Origin: Phenylobacterium sp.
GTDB lineage: Bacteria; Pseudomonadota; Alphaproteobacteria; Caulobacterales; Caulobacteraceae
Length of the DNA: 64,000 bases
NCBI RefSeq assembly: GCF_022402485.1
Contig: NZ_JAKRSA010000028.1
Coordinates: 23,298 to 87,297 of the forward strand
Reading direction: 5' to 3'
Of this stretch, positions 17,868 through 27,375 are shown piece by piece. The position numbers and the translations under genes were made by a program. Below the pieces are notes generated by a model that saw only the letters and a list, made by a program, of their open reading frames with translations, did not search any database and had not been told where the DNA came from. Within the stretch, counting starts at the first letter, position 1. Every line of letters starts with the position of its first letter.

Positions 17868-19358
17868 TCACTTGGGCGGCCAGGCGGCCCATTGGCCCGC
17901 ATCCGCCAGCGGCAGGGCCACATCCACCTGGCAAACAAGACCGGAGGGCGCAAAGTCCATGCGCACCTCGCCGACGAACTCAGCGGCCAGGCCATGCTGG
18001 ATCAGACGAGACCCGAAGCCCTTGCGTGCGGGCGGGTTGACCGGGGGACCCCCTGCCTCGCACCAGGTGAGGTGCAGCCGAGGGGGATCGACATCCTCCG
18101 ATAGCCGCCAGACCAGTCTGACCTGGCCAGCGGCATTACTCAGGGCGCCATACTTGGCGGCGTTGGTGGCCAGTTCATGAAAGGCAAGGGCCAGGGCGAT
18201 GGCAGTTCGCGGGGGCAGGATCACCCCTGGACCTTCCACCCGGAACCGCTCGGGGCCATAGGGGGCGGCGGCCTGGCTGGCGATTTCCTCAAGACGGGCA
18301 CCCGACCATTTGGCGTCCGTCAGCACATCATGGGCCTTAGCCAGGGCGAGTAGGCGTGAGGTCAGGGCTTCGCGCACCTCCAGCGACGCCCCGCCGCCCC
18401 TCAAGGTCTGGGCGGCAATGGCCTGTACGGTGGCCAGGGAGTTCTTCACCCGGTGATTCAGCTCATGCACCATCAGGCGAAGGTGCTCCTCGGCGCGCTT
18501 CCGCTCGGTGATGTCACGGAAGAAAACAGCGAGTCCTTCCTCCACCGGATTGCCCCGCACATCGAGCCAGGTGGTCTTGCCGGCGGCAGAGACGAATTGG
18601 GTCTCAGCGGCAAAGGCGGTCCGATCGCGCATCGACTCTCGGTATAGGCGTCCCAGGGGTGCGTTGACGGTTGCGGGCCAGAGCGCCCAATGGTCCTGGC
18701 CAATGAAGGCCTCCCGCGGGCGACCATCGACCCGTACGCCCTCCGCATTAATCTCCAGGATCGTGAAATCATGGGCCAGCAGAAGGAAGCCGTCTGTCAT
18801 GCCCTCGAGCACATCGCGGGCTCGGTCGCGCTCGGCCTTTAGGTCGGCTTCTGCCCGGACCTGCTCTGTGGTCTCCACCACAAACGCGATCACCCCAGCC
18901 GGAGCGCCGGCCTCATCGAACACCGGCGAGTAATCCAGGTTCATCACCACAGTCTCAGCGACGCCATGGCGATAGAGCACCAGCTCCTGGTTTTTGTAGG
19001 ACAGGGACCCGCCCGCCAGTCCTACGCTCATAACATGGGCGTTGAAGTCCGCGACCTCGGGCCAGCCCTCAAGGACCTGGCTGCCCAGCAGGGTCGGATG
19101 GCGCGCCCCGGCGAAGATGGAATAGGCGTCGTTGTACAGCATGATCCCCTGAGGGCCCCAAAGCATGACGATGGGGGTAGGGGAGTGGAGCAGAATGCTG
19201 AGGGCGGTCAGCAGGCTCTGGGGCCAGCGATCGATCGGACCAATCGGGCTGCCGGACCAGTCCTTCTGAGCGATCAAGGCACCGGTTTCCCCCCCTGCGC
19301 GAAGCAGGGCGAGGCGGGAGGCCAGGGGGGCGTCTCCGGGGCCCCTAGGGCGTGACAA
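17868..19358 (-). CDS. PAS-containing HWE-family sensor histidine kinase
   Basis: A 496-residue cytosolic kinase with no membrane segment. It has an N-terminal PAS-like domain (about 30-165; SPIGPIDRWPQSLLTALSI and MLWGPQGIMLYNDAY), a second PAS (about 180-290) and a kinase core from about 295. The dimerisation helix carries the phospho-accepting His in HELNHRVKNSLATVQAIAAQ, and the ATPase domain has FHELATNAAKYGALS and the W-x-E motif (TWCEAGG) that define the HWE family. Such kinases often work in light, stress or general stress (PhyR) signalling; no receiver or partner gene is adjacent. The start is TTG at 19358, the only reasonable start in frame, so the N-terminus is uncertain. Confidence 0.88.
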   Translation of the reverse strand: MSRPRGPGDAPLASRLALLRAGGETGALIAQKDWSGSPIGPIDRWPQSLLTALSILLHSPTPIVMLWGPQGIMLYNDAYSIFAGARHPTLLGSQVLEGWPEVADFNAHVMSVGLAGGSLSYKNQELVLYRHGVAETVVMNLDYSPVFDEAGAPAGVIAFVVETTEQVRAEADLKAERDRARDVLEGMTDGFLLLAHDFTILEINAEGVRVDGRPREAFIGQDHWALWPATVNAPLGRLYRESMRDRTAFAAETQFVSAAGKTTWLDVRGNPVEEGLAVFFRDITERKRAEEHLRLMVHELNHRVKNSLATVQAIAAQTLRGGGASLEVREALTSRLLALAKAHDVLTDAKWSGARLEEIASQAAAPYGPERFRVEGPGVILPPRTAIALALAFHELATNAAKYGALSNAAGQVRLVWRLSEDVDPPRLHLTWCEAGGPPVNPPARKGFGSRLIQHGLAAEFVGEVRMDFAPSGLVCQVDVALPLADAGQWAAWPPK

Positions 19359-19391
19359 GAGGACCAGCCTTTCCCCGACGTCCTGATCCCA

Positions 19392-20174
19392 TCAAGGACA
19401 TAGCCGTCCATCCGTCAGGGCCGAGATCTCGAAGGGATAAAGGACCTCTGGTTCAGGGGCTTCAACCGTGCGTGCCACACCCCGATCGGCGAGGGTCTGA
19501 ATCAGGTGCCGCATGACATTCAGCCGGGCGGCCTTCTTCTGGTCGGCCCGCACACAGACCCATGGCGCAAAGGCCGTGTCGGTGCGGCGGAGCATCTCAT
19601 CGCGGGCCGCCGAATAGTCGGTCCACCGGGGCTGAGCGAACTCATCCAATGGGCTCGATTTCAGCACCTTAAGGGGGTCATTCTTGCGCTCAGCCAGGCG
19701 CGCAGCCTGCTCATCCTTGCTGACATCCAGCCAGATCTTCACCAGCCGGATGCCGCTCGCCACCAGCATCTGCTCGAAGAGCGGAACCTCCCGCAGGAAG
19801 TCCTCCTGCTCAGCCGGGGTGGAGAACCCCATCACCCGCTCGACCCCGGCACGGTTGTACCAGGAGCGGTTGAAGATCACGAACTGCCCGCCGGCCGGCA
19901 GGTGGCTGACATAGCGCTGGAAGTACCACTGGGTCCGCTCCACATCCGAAGGCTTGGACAGGGCCACCACCCGGGTGCCGCGTACGGAAAGATGTTCGGT
20001 GATCCGCTGGATCGTGCCGTCCTTGCCGGCGGCATCGCGCCCCTCGAAGATCACCAGCACCTTTTCGCCCTTCGCCAGGATCTGCTGCTGGGTCTTCACC
20101 AGGGCCAGCTGCAGTCGGGGCAGGGCTTCGTCATAGGATTCGTCGGACTTGTCGGACTTATCGGACTTGCTCAT
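19392..20174 (-). CDS. ppk2: Polyphosphate kinase 2 (PPK2) family protein
   Basis: A 260-residue PPK2 enzyme that uses polyphosphate to phosphorylate nucleoside mono- or diphosphates, or the reverse. Walker A is FEGRDAAGKDGTI near residue 50, and the lid and phosphate-binding segment is FNRSWYNRAGVERVMGF near 105. Length fits single-domain class I PPK2 (GDP/ADP-using). The N-terminus carries a short repeat SKSDKSDKSDES produced by tandem 9-base units. ATG at 20174 is preferred over a TTG two codons earlier. Confidence 0.9.
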   Translation of the reverse strand: MSKSDKSDKSDESYDEALPRLQLALVKTQQQILAKGEKVLVIFEGRDAAGKDGTIQRITEHLSVRGTRVVALSKPSDVERTQWYFQRYVSHLPAGGQFVIFNRSWYNRAGVERVMGFSTPAEQEDFLREVPLFEQMLVASGIRLVKIWLDVSKDEQAARLAERKNDPLKVLKSSPLDEFAQPRWTDYSAARDEMLRRTDTAFAPWVCVRADQKKAARLNVMRHLIQTLADRGVARTVEAPEPEVLYPFEISALTDGRLCP

Positions 20175-20252
20175 GACCAAACCCTACGCCGGGAGCACGC
20201 CTTGGCGCCATGGTCTATGCGCGAACCACCGTCTCCCATTAGAAAGCGGCGC

Positions 20253-20990
20253 ATGATCAGACTGTTTGTCACCCATGATCTGGCCCCCGGGGCGAGGCTT
20301 GGCCTGAACCCCGACCAGAGCCGCTATGTGATCGCCGTCATGCGCCGGGCACCCGGCGATGCCCTGCTGGTGTTCAATGGCCGTGACGGGGAATGGCGTG
20401 CCGTCGTCGCCGAGAGTGGCAAGCGCGGGGCGGTGCTGCAGGTCGAGGCCCAGGCCAGGCCCCAGACCCAAGGATCAGATCTTGATCTGATCGTAGCCGT
20501 GGTCAAACGCGCGCGGCTGGAGACCATTGTCGAAAAGGCCTGCGAGCTTGGTGTGCGCCGGATTCGGCTGGTGCTGACCGAGCGCACCAATCCCGATCAT
20601 GTGCGGTTGCCGCGGCTCAACACCATTGCCACCGAAGCCGCAGAACAAACCGGGCGGATCGACCTTCCGGAGATTTTTGAGCCTGTTCGCCTGGCTGTCC
20701 TGCTGGAGTCCTGGGCGCCGGAACGACGCCTGCTGTTCTGTGACGAGGCGGGCGATGCCCCGCCGGTGATGGACGCACTCGCCGGTCAGCCCAAGGGAGC
20801 GTGGGCAGTCCTGATTGGTCCGGAGGGCGGTTTTTCCCCGGCCGAGCGGGCCAGATTGCGCAGCTTAGATCAGGCCGTGCCTGGGACTCTGGGGCCGAGG
20901 ATCCTGCGGGCCGACACCGCGGCGATCAGCGCCCTCACCCTCTGGCAAAGCGTCTGTGGGGACTGGGACGACCGCAACCTGATGTGTTGA
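20253..20990 (+). CDS. rsmE: 16S rRNA (uracil1498-N3)-methyltransferase RsmE
   Basis: A 245-residue SPOUT-class methyltransferase that methylates U1498 in the decoding region of 16S rRNA. An N-terminal PUA-like domain (RLFVTHDLAPGARL, HYVIAVMR-type segment) precedes the knotted domain with LIGPEGGFSPAERARL and the terminal LGPRILRADTAAISAL, both diagnostic for RsmE and forming the SAM pocket. The usual LRTETA reads LRADTA here. Divergent from ppk2 with a 78-base gap. gshA follows on the same strand after about 110 bases. Confidence 0.92.
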   Translation: MIRLFVTHDLAPGARLGLNPDQSRYVIAVMRRAPGDALLVFNGRDGEWRAVVAESGKRGAVLQVEAQARPQTQGSDLDLIVAVVKRARLETIVEKACELGVRRIRLVLTERTNPDHVRLPRLNTIATEAAEQTGRIDLPEIFEPVRLAVLLESWAPERRLLFCDEAGDAPPVMDALAGQPKGAWAVLIGPEGGFSPAERARLRSLDQAVPGTLGPRILRADTAAISALTLWQSVCGDWDDRNLMC

Positions 20991-21101
20991 GGCGCCATTG
21001 CACTTTCTCATCGTTGCACCCACGTCATCGAACGGCGTAAAGATCGCCGCCGCTGAGGGCCTCGGCCATGGCGAAAACACTGGCGGGCTGGGGAGAGAGT
21101 C

Positions 21102-22460
21102 ATGGCCGACGTCATTTGCGACGAGCGCCCCTTGGTGTTCGAAGACCTGGTGGCCTGGTTCGCCGACGGCTCCAAAGCCAAGGCGGACTGGCGCATCGGT
21201 GCCGAGCACGAGAAGTTTCCCTTCTATCTGACCGATCATTCCCCGGTCCCCTATGAGGGTCCCGCAGGCATCCACGCCCTGCTCACGGGCCTTATGCGCT
21301 TTGGCTGGTCTGGTGTTTATGAGGGCGAGACCCTCATCGGGCTGGAGCGCAACGGCGCCAATGTCAGCCTCGAGCCCGGTGGTCAGTTCGAGCTTTCAGG
21401 GGCGCCGCTCGGCGACCTGCACGAGATCTGCGCCGAAACTGGCGGTCACCTCACCGAGGTCAAGGCCGTGGCCGACGAGCTGGGTCTGGGCTTCCTGGGC
21501 CTTGGCTTCACCCCCACCTGGACCCGGGATCAGATCCCTGTGATGCCCAAGGGGCGCTACAAGATCATGCGCGCCTATATGCCCAAGGTCGGCGGCATGG
21601 GCCTGGATATGATGTTCCGCACCTGCACGGTGCAGGTGAACCTCGACTTCGGGTCCGAAGCCGACATGATCAAAAAGTTCCGGACCAGCCTGGCCCTGCA
21701 GCCGGTGGCCACGGCCTTGTTCGCCAACTCGCCGTTCACCGAGGGCAAGCCCAACGGCTTCCTGTCGGCCCGGGCCAATGTCTGGACCGACGTGGACCCC
21801 GACCGGACCGGCATGCTGGACTTTGTCTTCAAGGACGGATTCTGCTTCGAGACCTACGCCAACTACGCCCTCGACGTGCCGATGTACTTCGTCAAGCGCG
21901 AGGGCCGTTACATCGACGTGGCCGGCCGGTCCTTCCGGGATTTCATGGCGGGTCAGCTGCCTGAGCTGCCCGGTGAGCGCCCGACCATCAAGGACTGGGC
22001 CGATCACGTCACCACCATGTTCCCCGAGGTCCGCCTCAAATATTACCTTGAGATGCGCGGCGCGGACGCCGGTCCCTGGAGCCGCCTCTGCGCCCTGCCG
22101 GCCCTCTGGACCGGACTGCTCTACGACCAGGCTGCCCTCGATGCCGCCTGGGACCTCTGCAAGGACTGGTCGGTGGAGGACCATGAGGTCCTGCGCGGCC
22201 AGGCTGCCCGGGTGGGTCTGAAGGCGCAGATCGCCGGTCGCAGCCTGCAGGATGTCTCCAAAGATGTCGTGGCGATCGCCCGTCAGGGATTGAAGGCGCG
22301 CAATCGTCTCAGCGGCGGGATGATCGATGAAACCGGCTATCTGGCGGAGCTTGAGGCTATCGCCGACAGCGGTGTGACCCCGGCCGAACGGCTGCTGGAA
22401 CAGTTCCATGGCCCGTGGGGCGGCGACCTGTCCAAGGTCTACAAGACCATGGCGTTCTAG
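21102..22460 (+). CDS. gshA: Glutamate-cysteine ligase, alphaproteobacterial/plant type
   Basis: A 452-residue ATP-dependent ligase for the first step of glutathione synthesis. It belongs to the class found in alphaproteobacteria and plants: the N-terminal WRIGAEHEKFPFY, then SLEPGGQFELSGAPL (substrate-binding region) and MMFRTCTVQVNLDFGSE, TEGKPNGFLSARANVW and YYLEMRGADAG. The ATG at 21102 has a strong site (ggggagagagtc). Consistent with glutathione use by the two GST genes, the MAPEG protein and GGT in this window. Confidence 0.93.
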   Translation: MADVICDERPLVFEDLVAWFADGSKAKADWRIGAEHEKFPFYLTDHSPVPYEGPAGIHALLTGLMRFGWSGVYEGETLIGLERNGANVSLEPGGQFELSGAPLGDLHEICAETGGHLTEVKAVADELGLGFLGLGFTPTWTRDQIPVMPKGRYKIMRAYMPKVGGMGLDMMFRTCTVQVNLDFGSEADMIKKFRTSLALQPVATALFANSPFTEGKPNGFLSARANVWTDVDPDRTGMLDFVFKDGFCFETYANYALDVPMYFVKREGRYIDVAGRSFRDFMAGQLPELPGERPTIKDWADHVTTMFPEVRLKYYLEMRGADAGPWSRLCALPALWTGLLYDQAALDAAWDLCKDWSVEDHEVLRGQAARVGLKAQIAGRSLQDVSKDVVAIARQGLKARNRLSGGMIDETGYLAELEAIADSGVTPAERLLEQFHGPWGGDLSKVYKTMAF

Positions 22461-22480
22461 GACTGGCGTGCCAACGCGCG

Positions 22481-22969
22481 TCAGGACTCCCTGTCGGTGC
22501 GGGGCGTAACGTTGGACGGCCAATGGGGCTGCTGGCTCTGGCCGCCGCCGGAATCGGTGTGCTGAACCACGGCGTCCACGTCGGTGAAGCGATCGCCAGG
22601 GGCGGTCTCTGGGCTGACGCCATAGACCTCGATGCGGCCTGCCTGAAAGGCCATCCGGTCGGAGAGCTGAACAGCCGCCGGTAGTGGCTCCTCATGGACC
22701 CAGGCCACGTGCTCCAGAACCTCGCCGTCCAGGGTCAAGGTGAAGCAGGCGGCGTCGCCCGTGGTCGGGCAGTGCCTTGCCTGGTCGCTCCTGGCGAAAT
22801 AGCCCAGCTCGACATCACTTTTGGGAAAATAGGCGACCGGCGTCCGCGTCCCCTGACTGAGGATCAGCACGTCGTTGCTGTCGGCGAGCACGTGTCCCCG
22901 ATAGGCCGCCCGCAGGCGCGTTGGGGCCGGGTAGATTTCCAGGACCTGGTCGGAGTCTCTAGGGCTCAT
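22481..22969 (-). CDS. DUF427 domain protein
   Basis: A 162-residue cytosolic protein of the DUF427 family. Visible family segments are RGHVLADSNDVLILSQGTRTPVAYFP-like strand pattern near residues 24-50, YFARSDQARHCPTTGDAACFTL near 57-80 and WVHEEPLP near 90, together a small beta-sandwich. Function is not established. The last 30 residues are polar and unconserved (Gln, Ser, Thr and Pro rich). Convergent with gshA, divergent from the POT transporter. Confidence 0.85.
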   Translation of the reverse strand: MSPRDSDQVLEIYPAPTRLRAAYRGHVLADSNDVLILSQGTRTPVAYFPKSDVELGYFARSDQARHCPTTGDAACFTLTLDGEVLEHVAWVHEEPLPAAVQLSDRMAFQAGRIEVYGVSPETAPGDRFTDVDAVVQHTDSGGGQSQQPHWPSNVTPRTDRES

Positions 22970-23109
22970 GGGGGATTCTCCTGTCTCCCCGGCTTAACGC
23001 CTCAGCCCGTCCTGGGGCTCCCTGATCCCCCTGCGCCTGCGGTGCCTTGGGCAAGCCTTGCTTGTCTCCCGCGCAGTCGCGTGATCTTCTCCCCACTTTC
23101 CCGGTCCGC

Positions 23110-23128
23110 CCGGGTTGAATGAACCCGG
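23110..23128 (+). promoter_or_regulatory. Small inverted repeat upstream of the POT transporter
   Basis: CCGGGTT-gaatg-AACCCGG, seven perfect pairs, 50 bases before the transporter ATG in the 208-base divergent gap with the DUF427 gene. It may be an operator or an mRNA hairpin. Nothing else stands out in this gap. Confidence 0.3.
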
Positions 23129-23177
23129 ATGTCGGCCTGCGTGGCTGGCTCTATGCAGATCAAGCGGAAGTCGATCC

Positions 23178-25127
23178 ATGAACATCGTCATTGTGCTCGG
23201 CGTGATCATCACGCTGCTCACCGGGCTTCCTGTGTTGCTGCAGCTGATGCGCAACCATCCCCGGGGCCTGATCGTCCTGTTCTTTGCCGAAATGTGGGAG
23301 CGGTTCTCCTACTACGGCATGCGGACCATCCTGATCTTCTATCTGACCCAGCACCTGCTGTTTGATGACGACATCGCTAACAGCCAGTACGGCTCCTACA
23401 CCTCGCTGGTCTATTTGCTGCCCCTGATCGGGGGGATCCTGGCGGACCGCTACCTGGGCACCCGCAAGGCCGTGGCGTTTGGCGCCCTGCTGCTTGTGGC
23501 CGGCCATCTGGCGATGGCCGTGGAGGGCGAGCCCACCCGTGAGACCCTGACCTATGCCGGCCAGGCCTATGAGGTCTCGCTGGAGGGCCGCATGGATGAC
23601 CGTGAGGTCCGGCTGATGGTGGACGGCGAGGCTTACGCCTTCGGTCGCGCTGAAGGCGGCGGTCTGCAGATCATCGACCTGCCAGCATCGGCCCCGCTTC
23701 CGGCAGTCCTGCCCGAGGGCAGCTATGAGCTGATCAAGACTGCTGATCCCGTGGGGATCAATGTCTTCTACCTCGCCCTGTCGCTGATCATCCTGGGGGT
23801 CGGCTTCCTCAAGCCGAACATCTCCGCCATCGTCGGCCAGCTCTATCCGCAGGGCGATCCCCGGCGGGATTCGGGCTTCACCCTCTACTATTACGGGATC
23901 AATCTCGGCGCGTTCTGGGCCTCGGTGCTCTGTGGGCTGCTCGGCCAGCAGTACGGCTGGTCCTATGGCTTTGGCCTGGCCGGGATCGGCATGGCGCTCG
24001 GCTGGATTGTCTTCGTCCTCGGCAAACCGCTGTTGCAGGGCAAGGGCGAGCCGCCCAATCCCGAACTGCTGGCCAAGCCCGTGGTGGGCCCGGTGAATCG
24101 GGAATGGCTGATCTATCTGGCGACCATCCCTGCCATCGCGGGGGTGTGGTGGCTGGTGCAGCATAAGGCCGTGGTCGGTGCCGTGCTCTCTGCCGCCATC
24201 GTCATTTCCCTGGGGATCGTGGCCTATGTGATCGTGCGGGTCTGTCAGACCAAGGTCGAGCGCCAGCGGATGATGCTGGCCATGGTGCTGATCTTCGGAT
24301 CGGTGGTGTTCTGGACCCTGTTCGAACAGGCCGGCACTTCTCTGAACCTGTTTGCTGCGCGAAATGTGGATCTGTCCATCACCAGCCAGGCGAGCACCTT
24401 CTTCGGCATTCCGGTGGGGACTCCGGATCAGCTCGCGGCGGCCGGTATGGCGCAAGGCGGCTGGTGGAGCTGGATCGACACCCGCTTCGGTGCCGCCCAG
24501 GTGCAGTCCTTCAATGCGGGCTTCATCCTGATCTTCGCCCCGATCTTCGCCGCCCTCTGGGCCTTCCTCGGTCGTCGGGGGCTGGACCCCGATCCGACCA
24601 TGAAGTTCGGCCTGGCCCTGGCCCAGGCGGGTCTCGGTTTCATGGTGGTGGTGTGGAGCGCGGGCCTGGCCGACCCTAGCTTCCGTCTGCCCCTCATGGT
24701 GCTCGGCCTGCTCTATCTGCTGCACACCACAGGCGAGCTGTTCCTGTCGCCGGTGGGGCTTTCGGAGATTACCAAGCTCTCCCTGGCCTCGGTGGTGTCG
24801 TTCATGATGGCCGTCTGGTTCCTCTCCAGCGCCATCGCCCAATATGTGGGCGGCTGGATCGCCGCCCTGGCCGGCACGGAGACCGTGGGCGGCCAGGTGC
24901 TAGACCCTGCCGCAGCCCTGCGCAGTTCCCTCGAGGTCTTCCAGATGCTCGGCTACTGGGGCCTGGCGGCCGGGGCGGTGTTCATCGTGCTCAGCTTCTT
25001 CATCAAGGGCTGGGCCCATGGGGCAGGTCCGGGCCAGGGCGCAGCCCCTGAACCCTTCGCCCCGACCGTTGATGGTGAGCGCCAGGCGGTGAACCCGCAG
25101 ACATTGAGCGACAGCCGCTCGGGCTGA
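23178..25127 (+). CDS. POT/PTR2 family proton-coupled peptide transporter with periplasmic insertion
   Basis: A 649-residue inner membrane symporter for di- or tripeptides. The ExxER proton-coupling motif is AEMWERFSYYGMR at residues 38-49, and the family segment GVGFLKPNISAIVGQLY starts near 207. An insertion of about 75 residues (116-192) separates the third and fourth helices; it is rich in beta-strand-like alternation (YEVSLEGRMDDREVRLMVDG) and ought to lie in the periplasm. Bacterial POT proteins are usually near 500 residues. ATG at 23178 is used; ORF extension upstream is not supported. Confidence 0.9.
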   Translation: MNIVIVLGVIITLLTGLPVLLQLMRNHPRGLIVLFFAEMWERFSYYGMRTILIFYLTQHLLFDDDIANSQYGSYTSLVYLLPLIGGILADRYLGTRKAVAFGALLLVAGHLAMAVEGEPTRETLTYAGQAYEVSLEGRMDDREVRLMVDGEAYAFGRAEGGGLQIIDLPASAPLPAVLPEGSYELIKTADPVGINVFYLALSLIILGVGFLKPNISAIVGQLYPQGDPRRDSGFTLYYYGINLGAFWASVLCGLLGQQYGWSYGFGLAGIGMALGWIVFVLGKPLLQGKGEPPNPELLAKPVVGPVNREWLIYLATIPAIAGVWWLVQHKAVVGAVLSAAIVISLGIVAYVIVRVCQTKVERQRMMLAMVLIFGSVVFWTLFEQAGTSLNLFAARNVDLSITSQASTFFGIPVGTPDQLAAAGMAQGGWWSWIDTRFGAAQVQSFNAGFILIFAPIFAALWAFLGRRGLDPDPTMKFGLALAQAGLGFMVVVWSAGLADPSFRLPLMVLGLLYLLHTTGELFLSPVGLSEITKLSLASVVSFMMAVWFLSSAIAQYVGGWIAALAGTETVGGQVLDPAAALRSSLEVFQMLGYWGLAAGAVFIVLSFFIKGWAHGAGPGQGAAPEPFAPTVDGERQAVNPQTLSDSRSG

Positions 25128-25176
25128 AACCTTGGGGGTTGGGGTGGACGCCGTCAGATCCTGAAAGCGCTCCGGC

Positions 25177-27225
25177 TCAGCCCCCGAAGGTTCGACTGAC
25201 CCGCATGCGGATCATGCGACCAAAGCTCAGGTCACGGTCCTCGATGAAGGCCACAGGGGCGGTGTCACGGGGCCCGGCATAGACTGTGCGGGTCCGGCGA
25301 ACCCCGCGATCGGTGATGTTGGGGGCCTCGAACCGCAGCACCCAGGCCGCCCTGGGTCGCCACTCCAAAAAGGGCGTGACGTAGGTCCCCATCTTCACCG
25401 TGGAGATTTCATCGAACCGATAGGCGGTTTCACGCCATCCGCCGATCGCGTCGATGCCCCAGCTGGCCTTCAGATTGGGAAGATCCTGGGTGAAGAAGGT
25501 CTCCCAAACCACGGGGCTGAGGCCGGAGATTTCTCGCGTTTCCCCGGTGGTGGGATCTGCCACCTCCGAGCGCCGCCATTGCACCTCGGTGCGCAGCTGG
25601 GCGCCCTTCAGGCCGAACCGATCAAAGGGCACAGTCAGGTTGAGCGCCAGTTCGGAGCGCGTGCCAGCGCCAATGTTGGCCGGGGCATCGAAGACACTGC
25701 CTGACGCCAGCCGGACCGGTGCCCGGTCGACCACATCGTTGATCTCGGCGTGGCGCAGGCTGATCACGGCCGCGCCATTGGTCCAGAACCGGCGCTCGAA
25801 CGCCGCCTCAAACAGCCACTCCTGCGCGGGGTTGAGGTCCGGATTGCCCGCGGTCAGCACGCCCGTGTTCAGGGAGGATGAGGCGACGAAGTCATCGAAA
25901 TTCAGCTGGCCTACGTTGCGCTCGACACTGAAGCGCAGCTGGGTTTGAGGGTCCTGCGCCCAGCTGAGGCTAAGCCGGGGTTTGGCGTAGGCCAGGGACT
26001 TCTCTAACTGCACATCGCCCTCGGCGGTGATGTCAGAGGCCTCATAGCGCAGGGCACCGTCCAGGTTCAGGCGCGGGGTGACCCGCCAGGCGACCTTGAG
26101 GAAGGCCTCGCTGCGACGCTCCTCCACCTCTACATTAGCGGCAGGCAGCACCACGTTTGCGCCATTGCGGGCAAAGCGGGTGTTGCTCTCCAGGGTGTTT
26201 ATCGCGCTCTCGCCGCCCACCTCCCAGGAGAGGGCGTCGGTCTGACGCCAGCGCACGACGCCTCGGCCAATCGTCTCAACCCTGTCACTCTCAAGGCCGA
26301 AGCGGGCGCGGTCGACCAGGGTGCTGAAATTGGACTCGATCGTCTGGTTGGAGGTCTGCCGAAGGCCGATCAGCTCGAGGCTCGTGCGGGGGCTCAAGGG
26401 GCGCGAATAGCTGGCGCCGATTTCAGAGCCCAGCCGGTCGAAAACATCTTGGGAAACTTCCCTGGGACCGGCCCCTCGGGCAAGGTTCAGTTCGTCATAT
26501 TCATCACCATTGGTGGACAGGCGGCCATTGATTCGCAGCAGGCCAGACCAAAGCGGTCGCTCCAGTGCCCCGGTCCAGGCGGCGTTGGTTCCGAGTCCTT
26601 CGCTGTCCACGTCACTGATGATCAGCGGCGCGCCATTGCGATCCACTCGGGTTCGGAGACCCTCGCCGGCCTCGTCGTCGGGCCCCTGTCCCCCCACCAG
26701 GCTGGTTTCCCACGACAGGTCCCCGCTGCGGCCCGATCCGTCGATCCGGAACCCCGTTACATTGCGACCGTCATAGATCTGGCGATTGGCCAGGGCGACA
26801 AGGCCCTGCATGGTGCTGGCCTGACTGCGGATCACATTGGCCATCATCGAGCGGCCCTGCATGTCGACGCCAGGGGCGCCGCCGCGAATGAGATCGATCC
26901 GTTCGACCTGTGAGGCCGGAAGCCGCCTAAGGATTTCCTCCAGATTGTCGGCCTTGGAGGCGGGGCGCCGGCCATCAATCAGGACATTGCCCGCCGCGCC
27001 TTCGAAACCGCGGACGTTGTCGCCGCCCTCGACCACGAAGCCGGGCAAACGCTGAACCATATCCAGGGCCGTCGTCGGGTGGGCGTCGGCAAAGAACTCC
27101 GGCCCATAGCTGATAACCCCTTGGCCTGCGGGCGCAGCAGGCCCCGGCACCTGGGCCTGGACCACAACCGGGAACATGAGGGGCCCTGCCGCGATGAGCG
27201 CAGCCAAGCGGCGTTTCTGTTTCAT
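25177..27225 (-). CDS. TonB-dependent outer membrane receptor
   Basis: A 682-residue receptor. The signal peptide MKQKRRLAALIAAGPLMFPV ends near VQAQ. The plug domain (about 35-150) contains TALDMVQRLPGFVVEGGDNV and GAAGNVLIDGRRPASK with LPASQVERIDLIRGGAPGVD, a typical pattern. The rest is a beta-barrel ending in the outer membrane signature (last residue region RMRVSRTFGG; the C-terminal Phe is followed by two Gly). It lacks the N-terminal secretin/STN domain. Substrate is unknown; carbohydrate or peptide receptors are common in Caulobacterales. An inverted repeat 120-150 bases upstream may bind its regulator. Confidence 0.9.
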   Translation of the reverse strand: MKQKRRLAALIAAGPLMFPVVVQAQVPGPAAPAGQGVISYGPEFFADAHPTTALDMVQRLPGFVVEGGDNVRGFEGAAGNVLIDGRRPASKADNLEEILRRLPASQVERIDLIRGGAPGVDMQGRSMMANVIRSQASTMQGLVALANRQIYDGRNVTGFRIDGSGRSGDLSWETSLVGGQGPDDEAGEGLRTRVDRNGAPLIISDVDSEGLGTNAAWTGALERPLWSGLLRINGRLSTNGDEYDELNLARGAGPREVSQDVFDRLGSEIGASYSRPLSPRTSLELIGLRQTSNQTIESNFSTLVDRARFGLESDRVETIGRGVVRWRQTDALSWEVGGESAINTLESNTRFARNGANVVLPAANVEVEERRSEAFLKVAWRVTPRLNLDGALRYEASDITAEGDVQLEKSLAYAKPRLSLSWAQDPQTQLRFSVERNVGQLNFDDFVASSSLNTGVLTAGNPDLNPAQEWLFEAAFERRFWTNGAAVISLRHAEINDVVDRAPVRLASGSVFDAPANIGAGTRSELALNLTVPFDRFGLKGAQLRTEVQWRRSEVADPTTGETREISGLSPVVWETFFTQDLPNLKASWGIDAIGGWRETAYRFDEISTVKMGTYVTPFLEWRPRAAWVLRFEAPNITDRGVRRTRTVYAGPRDTAPVAFIEDRDLSFGRMIRMRVSRTFGG

Positions 27226-27348
27226 AGGACCGTCTCCTGCGCGGGAGATGAGCCAGGTTGTCCCTGTGCTCCAGTTAAATCTTGGATGGCGGCTTGAAAT
27301 ATGGCGGTGCCGCCGTCAGTTTTGAAATGCTGGGCCCTTGAGCCCTGT

Positions 27349-27375
27349 CCGATCTGAATGGCTTAATCAGATCGG
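27349..27375. promoter_or_regulatory. Inverted repeat upstream of TonB-dependent receptor
   Basis: CCGATCTGA-N9-TCAGATCGG, nine perfect pairs, in a locally AT-rich part of the 227-base gap between the tldD stop (27453) and the receptor start (27225). The 27-base footprint is that of a dimeric regulator over two turns. It carries no T tract on either strand, so a terminator is less likely. Confidence 0.45.

Noticed and set aside
17868..19358. HWE kinase as partner of a nearby response regulator
   Set aside because: No receiver-domain gene is adjacent in the window, so no pairing can be supported.
20142..20174. Tandem repeats encoding SDK as a mobile or phase-variable element
   Set aside because: Only three imperfect 9-base units inside ppk2, in frame, without a length that would cause frame shifts.
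23160..24842. Minus-strand ORF of 560 codons opposite the POT transporter
   Set aside because: Same kind of antisense shadow, with His/Gln/Asp-rich composition and no start region or family match.
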